Below, one piece after another: positions 53,446 through 62,041 of a stretch of DNA of 64,000 nt. Position 1 is the first letter of the stretch. Every line of letters begins with the position of its first letter. The translations under genes were made by a program, and so were the position numbers. The stretch spans positions 682,001 to 746,000 of the forward strand of contig JARUPY010000090.1 in assembly GCA_029817715.1 (NCBI GenBank). The letters are read 5' to 3'. Origin of the DNA: Melastoma dodecandrum. Lineage: Eukaryota > Streptophyta > Magnoliopsida > Myrtales > Melastomataceae. The notes beneath the pieces are model-generated. The model was not told where the DNA came from. It did not search any database and saw nothing but the letters and a program-made list of their open reading frames with translations.

Positions 53446-54557
53446 TCCACCTCCCCCTCGATCATCCGCACGACGTCGCGGATCGTTGCGAGCGCGAGGG
53501 CGGCGTCGGTCATGATATCGTCGTTGGTCATCCGCAGCACGCGCCAGCCGGCCAGCATCAGCGTCGCGTCGCGGCGGCGGGCGGCGCGGTATTTGGCGGC
53601 GCCGCGGTGCTCGGGGCCGTCGATCTCGACGCCGAGCCGGCCCTCGCGCCACAGGATGTCGGCCCTCGCCGCCAGAAGGGGGAGGTCGGGGACCAACCGA
53701 TTGAAGGCAAACAACGGTTGCAGGTCGGCGTCGGCCTGGATCAGCGTGTAGAGCTTCAGCTCGGCGGGGCTCTGCGGATGCGGGCGGCCTTCGACCTCGG
53801 GCAGGGCGATCACGATCGGCGGCGCATCCTGCGGCGCCGGCGGCTCCGCCTCGCGCGGGCGGGCCGGCATGTCGAGGGCTGCGGCCCCGAAGGACAGGCG
53901 CTGGAAGGCTGGGTCGTCCGGCGTCTCGGGCGCAAGGACGAGCACGGAGACGGCGGCATGGCGGGCCAGCCACTCGATGGCTGCTGCGAAGCCGCCGCCC
54001 GGCCGCCAGGGCACCACGATGACGAGGTCGTCCGGCGCGAAGGCGAGCACGAGCTGCGGCCACTCGACGGCCGGCGAGGGCTCGGCGAGCCGCGGCGGCG
54101 CGCCGCGCAGGAGCCGGGGGATGATCTCGGCGGCCCAGGCCCGCGACAGGCCCGGGTGGCGCGCGGCCAGCGCCTCGAGCCGCAGCGGCAGGTGCGCCAT
54201 CGTCAGGGCGTCGTCGCGCAATCCGGAGAGGTCCTCGCCGCCCCACAGATGCGGCCAAAGCGCCGCCACCGCCTGCGCCAATCGGTCGATGGCCTCGGCG
54301 ATGAACGCAGCCCCGTCGCCCGAGCCGGCGAGATCGAGCTGCAGGATCGGCCGTTTCGGCGGCTGCGCCAGGTGCTCTGCCAGGGTGACGGCATCGAGGC
54401 CGGTCAGGCAGCGCACCTCGTGCGGCTCCAGCGCATCGACGAAGCCGGCGACCTCGACGGGCGTGATCGGTCGCAGCGCGACCCTCTGCCGTTCCAACCC
54501 TTGCACGAGCAGCGACCTCAACCAGCGCGCGAAACCGAGGCTGCCGCCACCCACCAT
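53442..54557 (-). CDS. Vsr/DUF559-like endonuclease-domain protein
   Basis: A 371-residue protein. The last 110 residues form a Vsr/DUF559-type PD-(D/E)XK nuclease: Glu in SPAELKLYTLI (about 266), D300 in ARADILW, E311 and D313 in LGVEIDGPEH, H317, and R329-D330 in the YRAARRRD helix before LMLAGWRVLRM. The N-terminal 250 residues are an unrecognised alpha/beta region (RPILQLDLAGSGDGAAFIAEAI, LVLAFAPDDLVIVVPW). It is first in the operon, and its stop overlaps the winged-helix gene. The ATG at 54557 has only a weak ribosome site. Its divergent neighbour starts 80 bases away. It would be the effector if the operon is a defence system. Confidence 0.8.
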   Translation of the reverse strand: MVGGGSLGFARWLRSLLVQGLERQRVALRPITPVEVAGFVDALEPHEVRCLTGLDAVTLAEHLAQPPKRPILQLDLAGSGDGAAFIAEAIDRLAQAVAALWPHLWGGEDLSGLRDDALTMAHLPLRLEALAARHPGLSRAWAAEIIPRLLRGAPPRLAEPSPAVEWPQLVLAFAPDDLVIVVPWRPGGGFAAAIEWLARHAAVSVLVLAPETPDDPAFQRLSFGAAALDMPARPREAEPPAPQDAPPIVIALPEVEGRPHPQSPAELKLYTLIQADADLQPLFAFNRLVPDLPLLAARADILWREGRLGVEIDGPEHRGAAKYRAARRRDATLMLAGWRVLRMTNDDIMTDAALALATIRDVVRMIEGEVE

Positions 54558-54637
54558 GCCGCGTCATCTGCGTCAAGGCGCCGGCGCGTCCTTGTCCGAC
54601 AAATCCACCCCGGGCCCTTCGTCCCACCCCCGCGGCC

Positions 54638-56968
54638 ATGTTTGTGTCACCCTCGGCTGCCACACATCGGGCTATGCCGTCCGACACGTCGGAGAATGCG
54701 GCGCCGCGCGGGGAGCGTGGACGCCGGGCCGTGCCACCGCGTGCGGACCGGGTGCCGCGCTCGACCATCGCGCTCCTCGTGGTCTCGGTGCTGCTGCCGC
54801 TGGTGCTGTTCTCGCTCGCGGCGTTGCAGAACCGGCACGACGTCGAGCGCGCGGCCGTGCGCCGCGTCGAGCGCGACGTGCGCATCCTGCACGAGCAGGC
54901 GCTGAAGGTGTTCGACACCCAGGAGCTGATGATCGATCAGCTCAACGGCAGCCTGAAGAAGGTCGACTGGAGCGATCCGAAGGTGCCGGCGCAGCTCCAC
55001 AATGCGCTGGCGCACCTGCAGGCGCTGCTGCCGCAGGTGGCGGCCATCTCGGTCACCGATGCGGCCGGCCACCTGCGCGCCACCTCGCGCGCGGCGACGC
55101 CCGACGCCGCCATCGACCTGTCGGATCGCGACTACTTCGCGAAGCTGAAGGCGCAGGACACGACGCGCCCGATGATCGCGCGCGGTGTCATCGGGCGGCT
55201 CTCGCACGAGCCCGTCTTCAATATCGCGGCGCGCCTGCAGGGGCCGGTCCCCGGCCGCTTCGAGGGCGTCATCGTGGTGTCGATCGAGCAGTCCTGCTTC
55301 ACCGCCTTCTACCGCGATGCCGAGCGCGACGCCGGCCACATGTTCCTGCTCGCCGACGAGGACGGCAACGTGCTCGTCTCCGAGCCGAAGATGACGAGCG
55401 TCAAGCTGCCGACGGCGACCAAGTTCCGCCTCGCGCTCGAGGGCCCGCGCAGCGGCCCGTTCGTGCGGCCCGCGGTGATCGACGGCGCGCGCCGCATCGT
55501 CGCCTACGAGCGGGTCGGCGGCTATCCCGTCATCGTCGGCTACGGCATCCCGTGGAAGGCGGCGCTGATGCCGTGGTGGCGCAACATGTGGGGCTACGGC
55601 ATCGTCGCGCTGCTGTCCTCGCTGGTGCTGCTCGCCGTCTCCGGCTTCGCGATCCGCCGCATCGCGCTCGAGGCGGCGGCGACGGTGCGCTGGCGGCGCG
55701 CGGCGAGCCGGCTCGAGGCCGAGATGGCCGAGCGCGCCAAGATCGAGGAGCAGCTGCGCCAGTCGCAGAAGATGGAGGCGGTCGGGCGGCTCACCGGCGG
55801 CATCGCGCACGATTTCAACAACCTGCTCACCGTCGTCATCGGCAGCCTCGATCTCTTGACGCGGCGCATGAAGGACGCCGACCCGCGCCAGCAGACGCTG
55901 GTCGCCAACGCCGTCGACGGCGCGCAGCGCGCCGCCACGCTCACCGCGCGGCTGCTCGCCTTCTCGCGCCAGCACCCGCTCGATCCCGAGGTGCTCGACG
56001 CCAACGCGACGATCCGCGGCATGTCGAGCCTGCTGCAGCGCACGCTCGTCGAGACGGTGGCGATCGACCTCAAGCTCGCCGAGGGCCTGTGGTCGGCCTT
56101 CGTCGATCCGAACCAGCTCGAGAACGCGATCCTCAACCTCGCCGTCAACGCCGTCGACGCGATGCCGCGCGGCGGCACGCTGACGATCGAGACGGCGAAC
56201 GCGACGCTCGATGCCGCCTACTGCGCCGAGCACGCCGACCTGGCGCCGGGCGAGTACGTCATGGTGGCGGTCGGCGACACCGGCACCGGCATGAGCGCGG
56301 ACGTGCTGGCGCACGCCTTCGAGCCGTTCTTCACGACGAAGCCGGTCGGCAAGGGCACGGGCCTCGGGCTCTCGCAGGTCTACGGCTTCGCGCGCCAGTC
56401 GCGCGGCCACGCGGCGATCCGCTCGGTCGAGGGCGAGGGCACGGTGATCAAGCTGTTCATGCCGCGCCGCACCGCCGAGGAGGCGGCCGAGGCCGCACCC
56501 GTCGTCGCGGCGAGCGAGATCGTGCCGGCGCCGCGCAACGCCAAGATCCTCATCGTCGAGGACGACGATCTCGTGCGCGCCTTCTCGACCTCGGCCTTGC
56601 GCGATGCCGGCTACACCGTGGTCGAGGCGGCGACGGGGCCCGACGGGCTCAACGGCCTGCGTCTCAATCCCGACGTCGCGCTGCTCTTCACCGACATCGT
56701 GCTGAAAGGCCCGCTCAACGGCTGCGAGCTCGCCGACCAGGTCGCGGTGCTGCGCTCCGATCTGCCCGTCCTCTTCACGACCGGCTACACCAAGGAGAAG
56801 CTCTTGCAGGAGGGCGATCCGGAGCGCGGCATCGCCGTCGGCGACGTGCGGCTCGCGGACGGCAACACGTTTCTCGCCAAGCCCTTCACGGCCGCCGCGC
56901 TGACCGCCAAGGTCGCCGCCCTGCTCGCCACCGAGGTCGCGGAGGTCCGCCACAGCGCGGCGGGGTGA
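54638..56968 (+). CDS. Cache-domain hybrid sensor histidine kinase
   Basis: A 776-residue inner-membrane kinase. Transmembrane helix 1 (about 44-64) and helix 2 (about 320-342) enclose a periplasmic dCache-like domain (AAISVTDAAGHLRATSR, SDRDYFAKLK, GVIGRLSHEPVFNIAARL). Then come HisKA with His in GRLTGGIAHDFNNLL, HATPase (NLAVNAVDAMP, DTGTGM, GTGLGLSQVYGF) and a receiver with EDDDLVR and the phospho-Asp in LFTDIVLKG. This is the FixL/NtrB-like 'HisKA_7TM/cache hybrid' plan. ATG 54674 is an alternative start. The stop overlaps the TauE/SafE gene (GTGA), so the two are coexpressed. Cache domains commonly sense small organic acids or amino acids. Confidence 0.92.
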   Translation: MFVSPSAATHRAMPSDTSENAAPRGERGRRAVPPRADRVPRSTIALLVVSVLLPLVLFSLAALQNRHDVERAAVRRVERDVRILHEQALKVFDTQELMIDQLNGSLKKVDWSDPKVPAQLHNALAHLQALLPQVAAISVTDAAGHLRATSRAATPDAAIDLSDRDYFAKLKAQDTTRPMIARGVIGRLSHEPVFNIAARLQGPVPGRFEGVIVVSIEQSCFTAFYRDAERDAGHMFLLADEDGNVLVSEPKMTSVKLPTATKFRLALEGPRSGPFVRPAVIDGARRIVAYERVGGYPVIVGYGIPWKAALMPWWRNMWGYGIVALLSSLVLLAVSGFAIRRIALEAAATVRWRRAASRLEAEMAERAKIEEQLRQSQKMEAVGRLTGGIAHDFNNLLTVVIGSLDLLTRRMKDADPRQQTLVANAVDGAQRAATLTARLLAFSRQHPLDPEVLDANATIRGMSSLLQRTLVETVAIDLKLAEGLWSAFVDPNQLENAILNLAVNAVDAMPRGGTLTIETANATLDAAYCAEHADLAPGEYVMVAVGDTGTGMSADVLAHAFEPFFTTKPVGKGTGLGLSQVYGFARQSRGHAAIRSVEGEGTVIKLFMPRRTAEEAAEAAPVVAASEIVPAPRNAKILIVEDDDLVRAFSTSALRDAGYTVVEAATGPDGLNGLRLNPDVALLFTDIVLKGPLNGCELADQVAVLRSDLPVLFTTGYTKEKLLQEGDPERGIAVGDVRLADGNTFLAKPFTAAALTAKVAALLATEVAEVRHSAAG

Positions 56969-57735
56969 TCGCGGCGCTGTCGATCCTCTGCGGGGTCTTC
57001 GTCGGCTTCGCGCTCGGCCTCGTCGGCGGCGGCGGCTCGACGCTGGCGACGCCGCTCCTGCTCTATGTCGTCGGGGTCGGCTCGCCGCATGTGGCGATCG
57101 GCACCGGCGCCGCCGCCGTCTCCGTCGCCGCGCTGACCAACCTCGCGACGCATGCGCGCGCCGGCCACGTGCGCTGGCGCAACGCCGCGATGTTCGCCGC
57201 CGTCGGCATCCTCGGCGCGCTGGCCGGCTCTACGTTCGGCAAGGCCTTCGACGGGCAGCGCCTGCTGGTGCTGTTCGGCTGCCTGATGGTCGCCGTCGCG
57301 CTCTTGATGCTGCGCTCGCGCGACGAGGACAGGCCGCGGGCGAAGGCGCGCTCCGACGCCAAGGTCGCCGGCCTCGCGCTCTTCGCCGGCATGGCGTCGG
57401 GCTTCTTCGGCATCGGCGGCGGCTTTCTCATCGTGCCGTGCCTTCTGTTCGCGACGACGATGCCGATGATCGAGGCGGTGGGCTCGTCGCTGCTCGCGGT
57501 CGCCGCCTTCTCGATCACCACCGCGGCGAACTACGCGCGCTCCGGCCTGGTGGACTGGCACGTCGCCGCGCTGTTCGTGCTCGGCGGCGTCGGCGGCGGC
57601 CTCGTCGGGATGCGGCTCGCGGTGAAGCTCTGCGAGAGCAAGGACCGGCTGCGCAAGGTGTTCGCCGTCGTCGTGCTGGCGATCGCCGCCTACGTGATCT
57701 GGCGCAGCCTCGGCGTGCTGCTGCGGTCGCGGTGA
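56965..57735 (+). CDS. TauE/SafE family sulfite/organosulfonate exporter-like protein
   Basis: A 256-residue membrane protein with eight predicted helices and the two-fold GxGGG repeat of the family: FALGLVGGGGSTLATPLLLY in the first half and GFFGIGGGFLIVPCLLF in the second. GTG 56965 overlaps the kinase stop by 4 bases (GTGA). The family exports sulfite, sulfoacetate or related anions. The coupling to a Cache kinase suggests the exporter, or its substrate, is part of the sensing circuit. Confidence 0.9.
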   Translation: MIAALSILCGVFVGFALGLVGGGGSTLATPLLLYVVGVGSPHVAIGTGAAAVSVAALTNLATHARAGHVRWRNAAMFAAVGILGALAGSTFGKAFDGQRLLVLFGCLMVAVALLMLRSRDEDRPRAKARSDAKVAGLALFAGMASGFFGIGGGFLIVPCLLFATTMPMIEAVGSSLLAVAAFSITTAANYARSGLVDWHVAALFVLGGVGGGLVGMRLAVKLCESKDRLRKVFAVVVLAIAAYVIWRSLGVLLRSR

Positions 57736-57795
57736 CTTGACCAGCTGCCGGCTTGTCCGCCACTTGGCCGCTCGAACAAGACGGACGAGCCTCAC

Positions 57796-58059
57796 ATGAC
57801 CGACACGCCCCCCGACCGCCTCGCGGCGAACCCCAAGAGCCCGTTCTACGACGAGGCGCTGCTGGAGCGCGGCGTCGGCATCCGCTTCGAGGGCAAGGAG
57901 AAGACCAACGTCGAGGAATATTGCGTCAGCGAAGGCTGGGTGCGGCTCGCCGCCGGCACCGCCCGCACGCGCACCGGCGACCAGATGACGATCAAGCTGA
58001 AGGGCAAGGTCGCGCCGTATTTCCGCGACGTCGAGGGCGAGACGGTGGCGGAGGGGTGA
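57796..58059 (+). CDS. DUF3297 family small protein
   Basis: An 87-residue cytoplasmic protein: PPDRLAANPKSPFYDEALLERGVGIRF, EEYCVSEGWVRLAAG and KLKGKVAPYF are the DUF3297 pattern. Members are sometimes mislabelled glutathione peroxidase; no catalytic residues support that. The start at 57796 fits the family N-terminus. It lies 60 bases after the exporter gene and is followed by a strong hairpin before rlmJ. Confidence 0.9.
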   Translation: MTDTPPDRLAANPKSPFYDEALLERGVGIRFEGKEKTNVEEYCVSEGWVRLAAGTARTRTGDQMTIKLKGKVAPYFRDVEGETVAEG

Positions 58060-58070
58060 GGGCGCGCGCG

Positions 58071-58094
58071 CCGTCTCCCGCTTGCGGGAGACGG
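58071..58094 (+). terminator. Perfect 11-bp hairpin between the DUF3297 gene and rlmJ
   Basis: CCGTCTCCCGC and GCGGGAGACGG pair perfectly with a TT loop; the core is the R2 CTCCCGC/GCGGGAG. It ends within the bases leading to the AAGAGG ribosome site of rlmJ. It may terminate the upstream transcript or mask rlmJ translation. Confidence 0.5.
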
Positions 58095-58105
58095 AAGAGG
58101 CCGCG

Positions 58106-58933
58106 ATGAACTACGACCATGCCTTCCATGCCGGGAACTTCGCCGACGTCTTCAAGCACGCGGTGCTGGCGCGCATCCTCGCGTACCTGAAGCGCAAGCC
58201 GGCGCCGTTCCGCGTCATCGACACGCATGCCGGCAGCGGCGCCTACGAGCTCGCGGCGGCCGCGTCCGCGCGGACGGGCGAGTGGCGCGGCGGCATCGGC
58301 GCGCTCGATCCGGCGGCGATGCCGGCGGAGGCGCAGGCGCTGCTCGCGCCCTATCTCGCCGTCGCCGAGGCGGCGCGGACGGGCGGGCGCTACCCCGGCT
58401 CGCCGGCGCTCGCGCTGGCGCTGACGCGCCCGCTCGATCGCCTGCTGTTCTGCGAGCTGCATCCGGCCGCGCTGACGCGGCTGCGCGCCTGCGTCGGCCG
58501 CGACCGCCGCGCCAAGGTCATCGAGATCGACGGCTACACCGGCCTCAACGCCTTCGTCCCGCCGGTCGAGCGGCGCGGCCTCGTGCTGATCGATCCGCCG
58601 TTCGAGGCGCCGGACGAGTTCGAGCGGCTGACGGCGGCGCTGCTCGCCGCGCATGCCAAATGGCGCGACGGCATCCTCGTCGCCTGGTATCCGATCAAGG
58701 ACCGGCGCGGCGGCGAACGGCTCGCCGCTGCCATCGCCGCGGCCGGCGTCGCCGACGCGATCAGGCTCGAGCTCGCGGTGGCGCGTCCCGCGCCGGACGG
58801 CCCGTTGGCGGCGAGCGGCCTCCTCGTCGTCAATCCGCCCTACGTGCTGGCGGCGGAGATGGCTTGCCTTCTGCCCGCGCTGGCCCGACAGCTCGGCGGC
58901 AGCCACGGCGCCGCCGTGGTGCAGCGGATCTGA
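58106..58933 (+). CDS. rlmJ: 23S rRNA (adenine(2030)-N6)-methyltransferase RlmJ
   Basis: A 275-residue SAM-dependent methyltransferase that modifies A2030 of 23S rRNA. It begins MNYDHAFHAGNFADVFKHAVL, the invariant RlmJ N-terminus. It has the SAM-binding VIDTHAGSGAYEL, FCELHP, the catalytic VLIDPPFE (DPPF/Y motif) and the late LVVNPPYVLAAEM. GAGG lies 6 bases before ATG 58106, and the start matches the family. R2 repeats begin 12 bases after the stop. Confidence 0.96.
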   Translation: MNYDHAFHAGNFADVFKHAVLARILAYLKRKPAPFRVIDTHAGSGAYELAAAASARTGEWRGGIGALDPAAMPAEAQALLAPYLAVAEAARTGGRYPGSPALALALTRPLDRLLFCELHPAALTRLRACVGRDRRAKVIEIDGYTGLNAFVPPVERRGLVLIDPPFEAPDEFERLTAALLAAHAKWRDGILVAWYPIKDRRGGERLAAAIAAAGVADAIRLELAVARPAPDGPLAASGLLVVNPPYVLAAEMACLLPALARQLGGSHGAAVVQRI

Positions 58934-58945
58934 GGCTGCGGCGTG

Positions 58946-59236
58946 ACCCTTCCTTCTCCCGCCTGCGGGAGAAGGTGGCCCGACGAAGTCGGGTCGGATA
59001 AGGGGCGGTCCGGAAGGGCGACCCTCCCGATCATCGAGCGCCGACCCCGGCCTCCCTCATCCGACCCAGCCTCGCGGGGCCACCTTCCCCCGCAGGCGGG
59101 AGAAGGTGACCCGACGAAGTCGGGTCGGATGAGGGACTATTTGGAAAAACGGCCGTCCCGTGCATCGAGCACGGACCCCGGCCTCCCTCATCCGACCCCG
59201 CTTCGCGGGGCCATCTCCCGCGCGGGAGAAGGAGAG
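58946..59236. repeat. R2 repeat block with two fused units
   Basis: Hairpin cores lie at about 58952-58977, 59090-59107 and 59213-59232. GTCGGGTCGGAT occurs twice (58988 and 59119 regions), and the inverted CCTCATCCGACCC lies before the second and third cores. The inner segments CATCGAGC...GACCCCGGCCTCC are repeated, so the block grew by tandem duplication. No gene is seen in it. Confidence 0.85.
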
Positions 59237-59248
59237 GCGTGCTCGGCC

Positions 59249-59341
59249 TCACGGCGCCTTGAGCCAGCCCATGATGCCGAGCGAGACGATCGCCGGGCCG
59301 AGCAGGTAGATCGCGAGCCAGATATGGTACCAGTCGCGCAC
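59249..59341 (-). CDS. Possible 30-residue single-helix membrane peptide
   Basis: A short frame GTG 59341 to TGA 59249 encodes VRDWYH, one hydrophobic helix (IWLAIYLLGPAIVSLGIMGWL) and a KAP tail, a layout typical of small membrane proteins. The frame is open for at least 17 codons further upstream, so it could instead be the 3' remnant of a membrane gene. No Shine-Dalgarno is seen. The stretch 59342-59538 around its 5' side holds only a GTTGGCCAAC palindrome (59388-59397). Confidence 0.3.
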   Translation of the reverse strand: MRDWYHIWLAIYLLGPAIVSLGIMGWLKAP

Positions 59342-59538
59342 GCGCCGAGGGACGGCGAGGCTCAGGCTGGCAGCCTCGACACCCGATGTTGGCCAACGTC
59401 GACCATGCGCATTACTCAAGGGAGTGGCATGTTCTTGCCCGAGGCCGGAGCGAAGCGCAATGCGGCAATTTCAAGATTCGCCACCTGTCGATCGGCCCAT
59501 CTCGATTTGACGCGATCGAACATTTTTGGCGCGCCGGT

Positions 59539-59680
59539 GTCGGCGCTCGCCGACCTGCCGATAGCTCCGTCGCCGCACGCCGACAAAGGTCCTCTCCGAA
59601 GTCGGCGTCCGCCGACATTGGTCCCTTTCGACATCGGCGCTCGCCGACATTGGCAGGGATGGGCGACGGCGGACGCCGAC
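59539..59680. repeat. Minisatellite of five 16-bp hairpins with a 32-bp period
   Basis: Matches to GTCGGCGNNCGCCGAC start at 59539, 59569 (one mismatch), 59601, 59633 (first base A) and 59665 (one mismatch). Spacing is 30, 32, 32 and 32 bases. Each is a near-perfect 7-bp inverted repeat. The 14-16-base spacers are partly alike, and three start with ATT. It sits 166 bases upstream of hisZ in a gene-free stretch. Confidence 0.85.
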
Positions 59681-59712
59681 ATTCGCCGATGGACACCGTC
59701 CGATCGCGCCAT

Positions 59713-59748
59713 TGGACAGCGCCGTTGCGTCAGGTTATATTACCGGAT
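59713..59748 (+). promoter_or_regulatory. Putative hisZ promoter
   Basis: TGGACA (59713-59718), a 17-base spacer and TATATT (59736-59741) form a sigma-70-type promoter about 105 bases before the hisZ start. The -10 lies in GGTTATATTACCGGAT, identical to the motif over the promoter of the HipB-like regulator at 24189-24204. Confidence 0.55.
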
Positions 59749-59845
59749 CGGCGGCGCAAACCCTCTTCACCCTGGCGGGCGAAACGGGTCGCATCGAGAC
59801 ACCACCCCTGGTATGGAGGCGCCGCCCGGAGCCTGAATCTTCCCA

Positions 59846-60976
59846 GTGAACGCCGCAACGCCGCTCCCCTTCGCCGACGACCGCCAGCGCCAGCAGGCGC
59901 TGATCGATCATCTCGTCGGCGCCGGCTACCCGCGCTGCGAGCCGCCGCTGCTGCAGCCGGCGGCGGCCTTCTTCGAGTCGGGCGAGGACATGCGCGGGCG
60001 GCTTTACCTGACGCAGGGCGTCGACGGGGTCGAATTGTGCCTGCGGCCGGAATACACGATCCCCGTCTGCCGGCAGTACATCGCGTCGCCCGACTTCGGC
60101 CGGCCGGCGAGCTTTTCCTATTGCGGGCCGGTGTTCCGGCTGCGCCGCGACGGGCCGGGCGAGTTCCTGCAGGCCGGCATCGAGAGCTTCGGCCGCACCG
60201 ACCGCGAGGCGGCGGACGCCGAGATCCGCGCCGTGTCGCTTGAGGCGGCGACGCTCGCCACCTCGGTGCGGCTCGAGACGACGATCGGCGACGCCGGGCT
60301 CTTCGGCGACCTGCTCGACAGCCTGGCGATCCCGACGCAGTGGCGTCGCCGCATCATCCGCGGCCTCGCCCAGGGCAAGGGGCTCGCCGGCATCCTGGAC
60401 GCGCCGCGCAACGGCCACATCGACCATTCCGGCGTGCTCGCCGCGCTCGAGGGCGTCGACAAGAAGGGCGCGCGGGCGCTGGTCGAGGATCTGCTGGCGA
60501 TCGCCGGCATCCGCTCGGTCGGAGGCCGCACCGCGAGCGAGATCGCCGACCGATTCCTCGAACAGGCCGCCCTGAAGGGCGGATCGGGCGTGCCGGCCGA
60601 GGCGCGCCAGGTGATGGAGCGCTACCTCGCCGTCTCCGGCGATCCCGACGAGGCGTCGGCCGCGCTGCGGGCGCTCGTCGCCGACGCCAAGCTGCCGCTG
60701 GAGGGCGCGCTGGAGCGCTTCGACAACCGCCTCGGCTTCATGGGCGCGCACGGGCTCGACGTCCGCGCGCTGCGCTTCTCGACGCGGCTCGTCCGCAACC
60801 TCGACTATTACACCGGCTTCGTCTTCGAGGCGCGCGACGCGGCGCGGCCGGCCGACCCGCCGATCGTCGGCGGCGGCCGCTACGACCGCCTGGCGACGAC
60901 GCTCGGCGCCGACGCGCCGGTCGCCGCCGTCGGCGCGTCGCTGTGGGCCGACCGCCAGGGCGGGGAGCGCAAGTGA
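59846..60976 (+). CDS. hisZ: ATP phosphoribosyltransferase regulatory subunit HisZ
   Basis: A 376-residue histidyl-tRNA-synthetase-like protein that lacks tRNA charging and serves as the regulatory partner of HisG in histidine synthesis. It has class II synthetase motif 2-like features ([41 protein letters not shown]) and a late [13 protein letters not shown] motif 3-like block. The C-terminal anticodon-binding domain is absent, as expected. GTG 59846 is the first start after the leader; its ribosome site is poor. The stop overlaps the hisG start (TGATG). Confidence 0.95.
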   Translation: MNAATPLPFADDRQRQQALIDHLVGAGYPRCEPPLLQPAAAFFESGEDMRGRLYLTQGVDGVELCLRPEYTIPVCRQYIASPDFGRPASFSYCGPVFRLRRDGPGEFLQAGIESFGRTDREAADAEIRAVSLEAATLATSVRLETTIGDAGLFGDLLDSLAIPTQWRRRIIRGLAQGKGLAGILDAPRNGHIDHSGVLAALEGVDKKGARALVEDLLAIAGIRSVGGRTASEIADRFLEQAALKGGSGVPAEARQVMERYLAVSGDPDEASAALRALVADAKLPLEGALERFDNRLGFMGAHGLDVRALRFSTRLVRNLDYYTGFVFEARDAARPADPPIVGGGRYDRLATTLGADAPVAAVGASLWADRQGGERK

Positions 60977-61956
60977 TGGCCACGCCCTTCGTCCTCGCCG
61001 TTCCGTCCAAGGGCAGGCTGCAGGAGAACGCCTCCGCCTTCTTCGCCCGCGCCGGGTTGAAGCTGCTGCAGGGGCGCGGCGCGCGCGACTATCGCGGCAC
61101 GCTCGACGGGATCGACGGCGTCGAGGTGGCCTTCGTCTCGGCCTCCGAGATCGTCGGGCTGCTCGCCTCGGGCCAGGCGCACATGGGCGTCACCGGCGAG
61201 GACCTCGTGCGCGAGACGATCGACGCCGCCGACACCAAGCTCGAGCTTCTGACCCCGCTCGGCTTCGGTCACGCCAATGTCGTCGTCGCCGTGCCGCAGG
61301 CCTGGATCGACGTGCGCACGATGACCGATCTCGAGGACGTCGCGGCGGCCTTCTATACCAAGCGCGGCAAGCGCATGCGCGTCGCCACCAAGTACATCAA
61401 CCTGACGCGGCGCTACTTCGCGGAAAAGCACGTCGGCGACTACACGATCGTCGAGAGCCTTGGCGCGACCGAGGGCGCGCCGGCGGCAGGGCAGGCCGAG
61501 CTCATCGTCGACATCACGACGACGGGCGCGACGCTCGCCGCCAACGGGCTCAAGGTGCTCGACGACGGCATCATCCTTCGCTCGGAGGCCAATCTGGTCG
61601 CCGGGCTGGGCGCGCGCTGGGACGAGGAGACGCGCGAGCAGGCGCGCCAGATACTCGGCCGCATCTCGGCGGAAGAGAACGCCCGCCTGACGCGCGACGT
61701 CGTGGCGCAGTTCGAGGGCGAGCGCGCCGACCAGCGGGCGAGCCTCGCCGCCGAGGCGCACAACCGGTTCGGCGCCACCATCCGCTCGCAAAACGTCGCC
61801 GGCCGCTTGACCTTGACCTGCCTGCGCGACAAGGTCGCGCCGCTCGCCGACTGGCTCATCGCCCATGGCGCCGAGCACGTGACGGTCGCGGCCATGGATT
61901 ATGTGTTCGCGCCCTCGAACCGGCTGCACGAGAGGCTTCTGCGGCGGCTCGCCTGA
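60976..61956 (+). CDS. hisG: ATP phosphoribosyltransferase catalytic subunit
   Basis: A 326-residue enzyme that condenses ATP and PRPP in the first step of histidine synthesis. It begins [15 protein letters not shown] and has [25 protein letters not shown] (PRPP/ATP site), a [26 protein letters not shown]-loop-like block and [13 protein letters not shown]. The length matches the rhizobial HisG form that works with HisZ. ATG 60976 overlaps the hisZ stop; GTG 60973 is one codon earlier, and GGAG lies 8 bases before the ATG. Confidence 0.97.
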   Translation: MATPFVLAVPSKGRLQENASAFFARAGLKLLQGRGARDYRGTLDGIDGVEVAFVSASEIVGLLASGQAHMGVTGEDLVRETIDAADTKLELLTPLGFGHANVVVAVPQAWIDVRTMTDLEDVAAAFYTKRGKRMRVATKYINLTRRYFAEKHVGDYTIVESLGATEGAPAAGQAELIVDITTTGATLAANGLKVLDDGIILRSEANLVAGLGARWDEETREQARQILGRISAEENARLTRDVVAQFEGERADQRASLAAEAHNRFGATIRSQNVAGRLTLTCLRDKVAPLADWLIAHGAEHVTVAAMDYVFAPSNRLHERLLRRLA

Positions 61957-62041
61957 GCGGCCCTCTTTCCCCAGCCTCGGCCGCACTCTAAGACCACCTT
62001 GGTGCCTCGAAAGAGGGCGCCTCCACGGGAGCACGCTTGAT

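Noticed and set aside
59539..59680. Possible mini-CRISPR of 16-bp repeats and 16-bp spacers
   Set aside because: Repeats and spacers are too short, spacers are partly similar, and no cas genes are present. A minisatellite is the better description.
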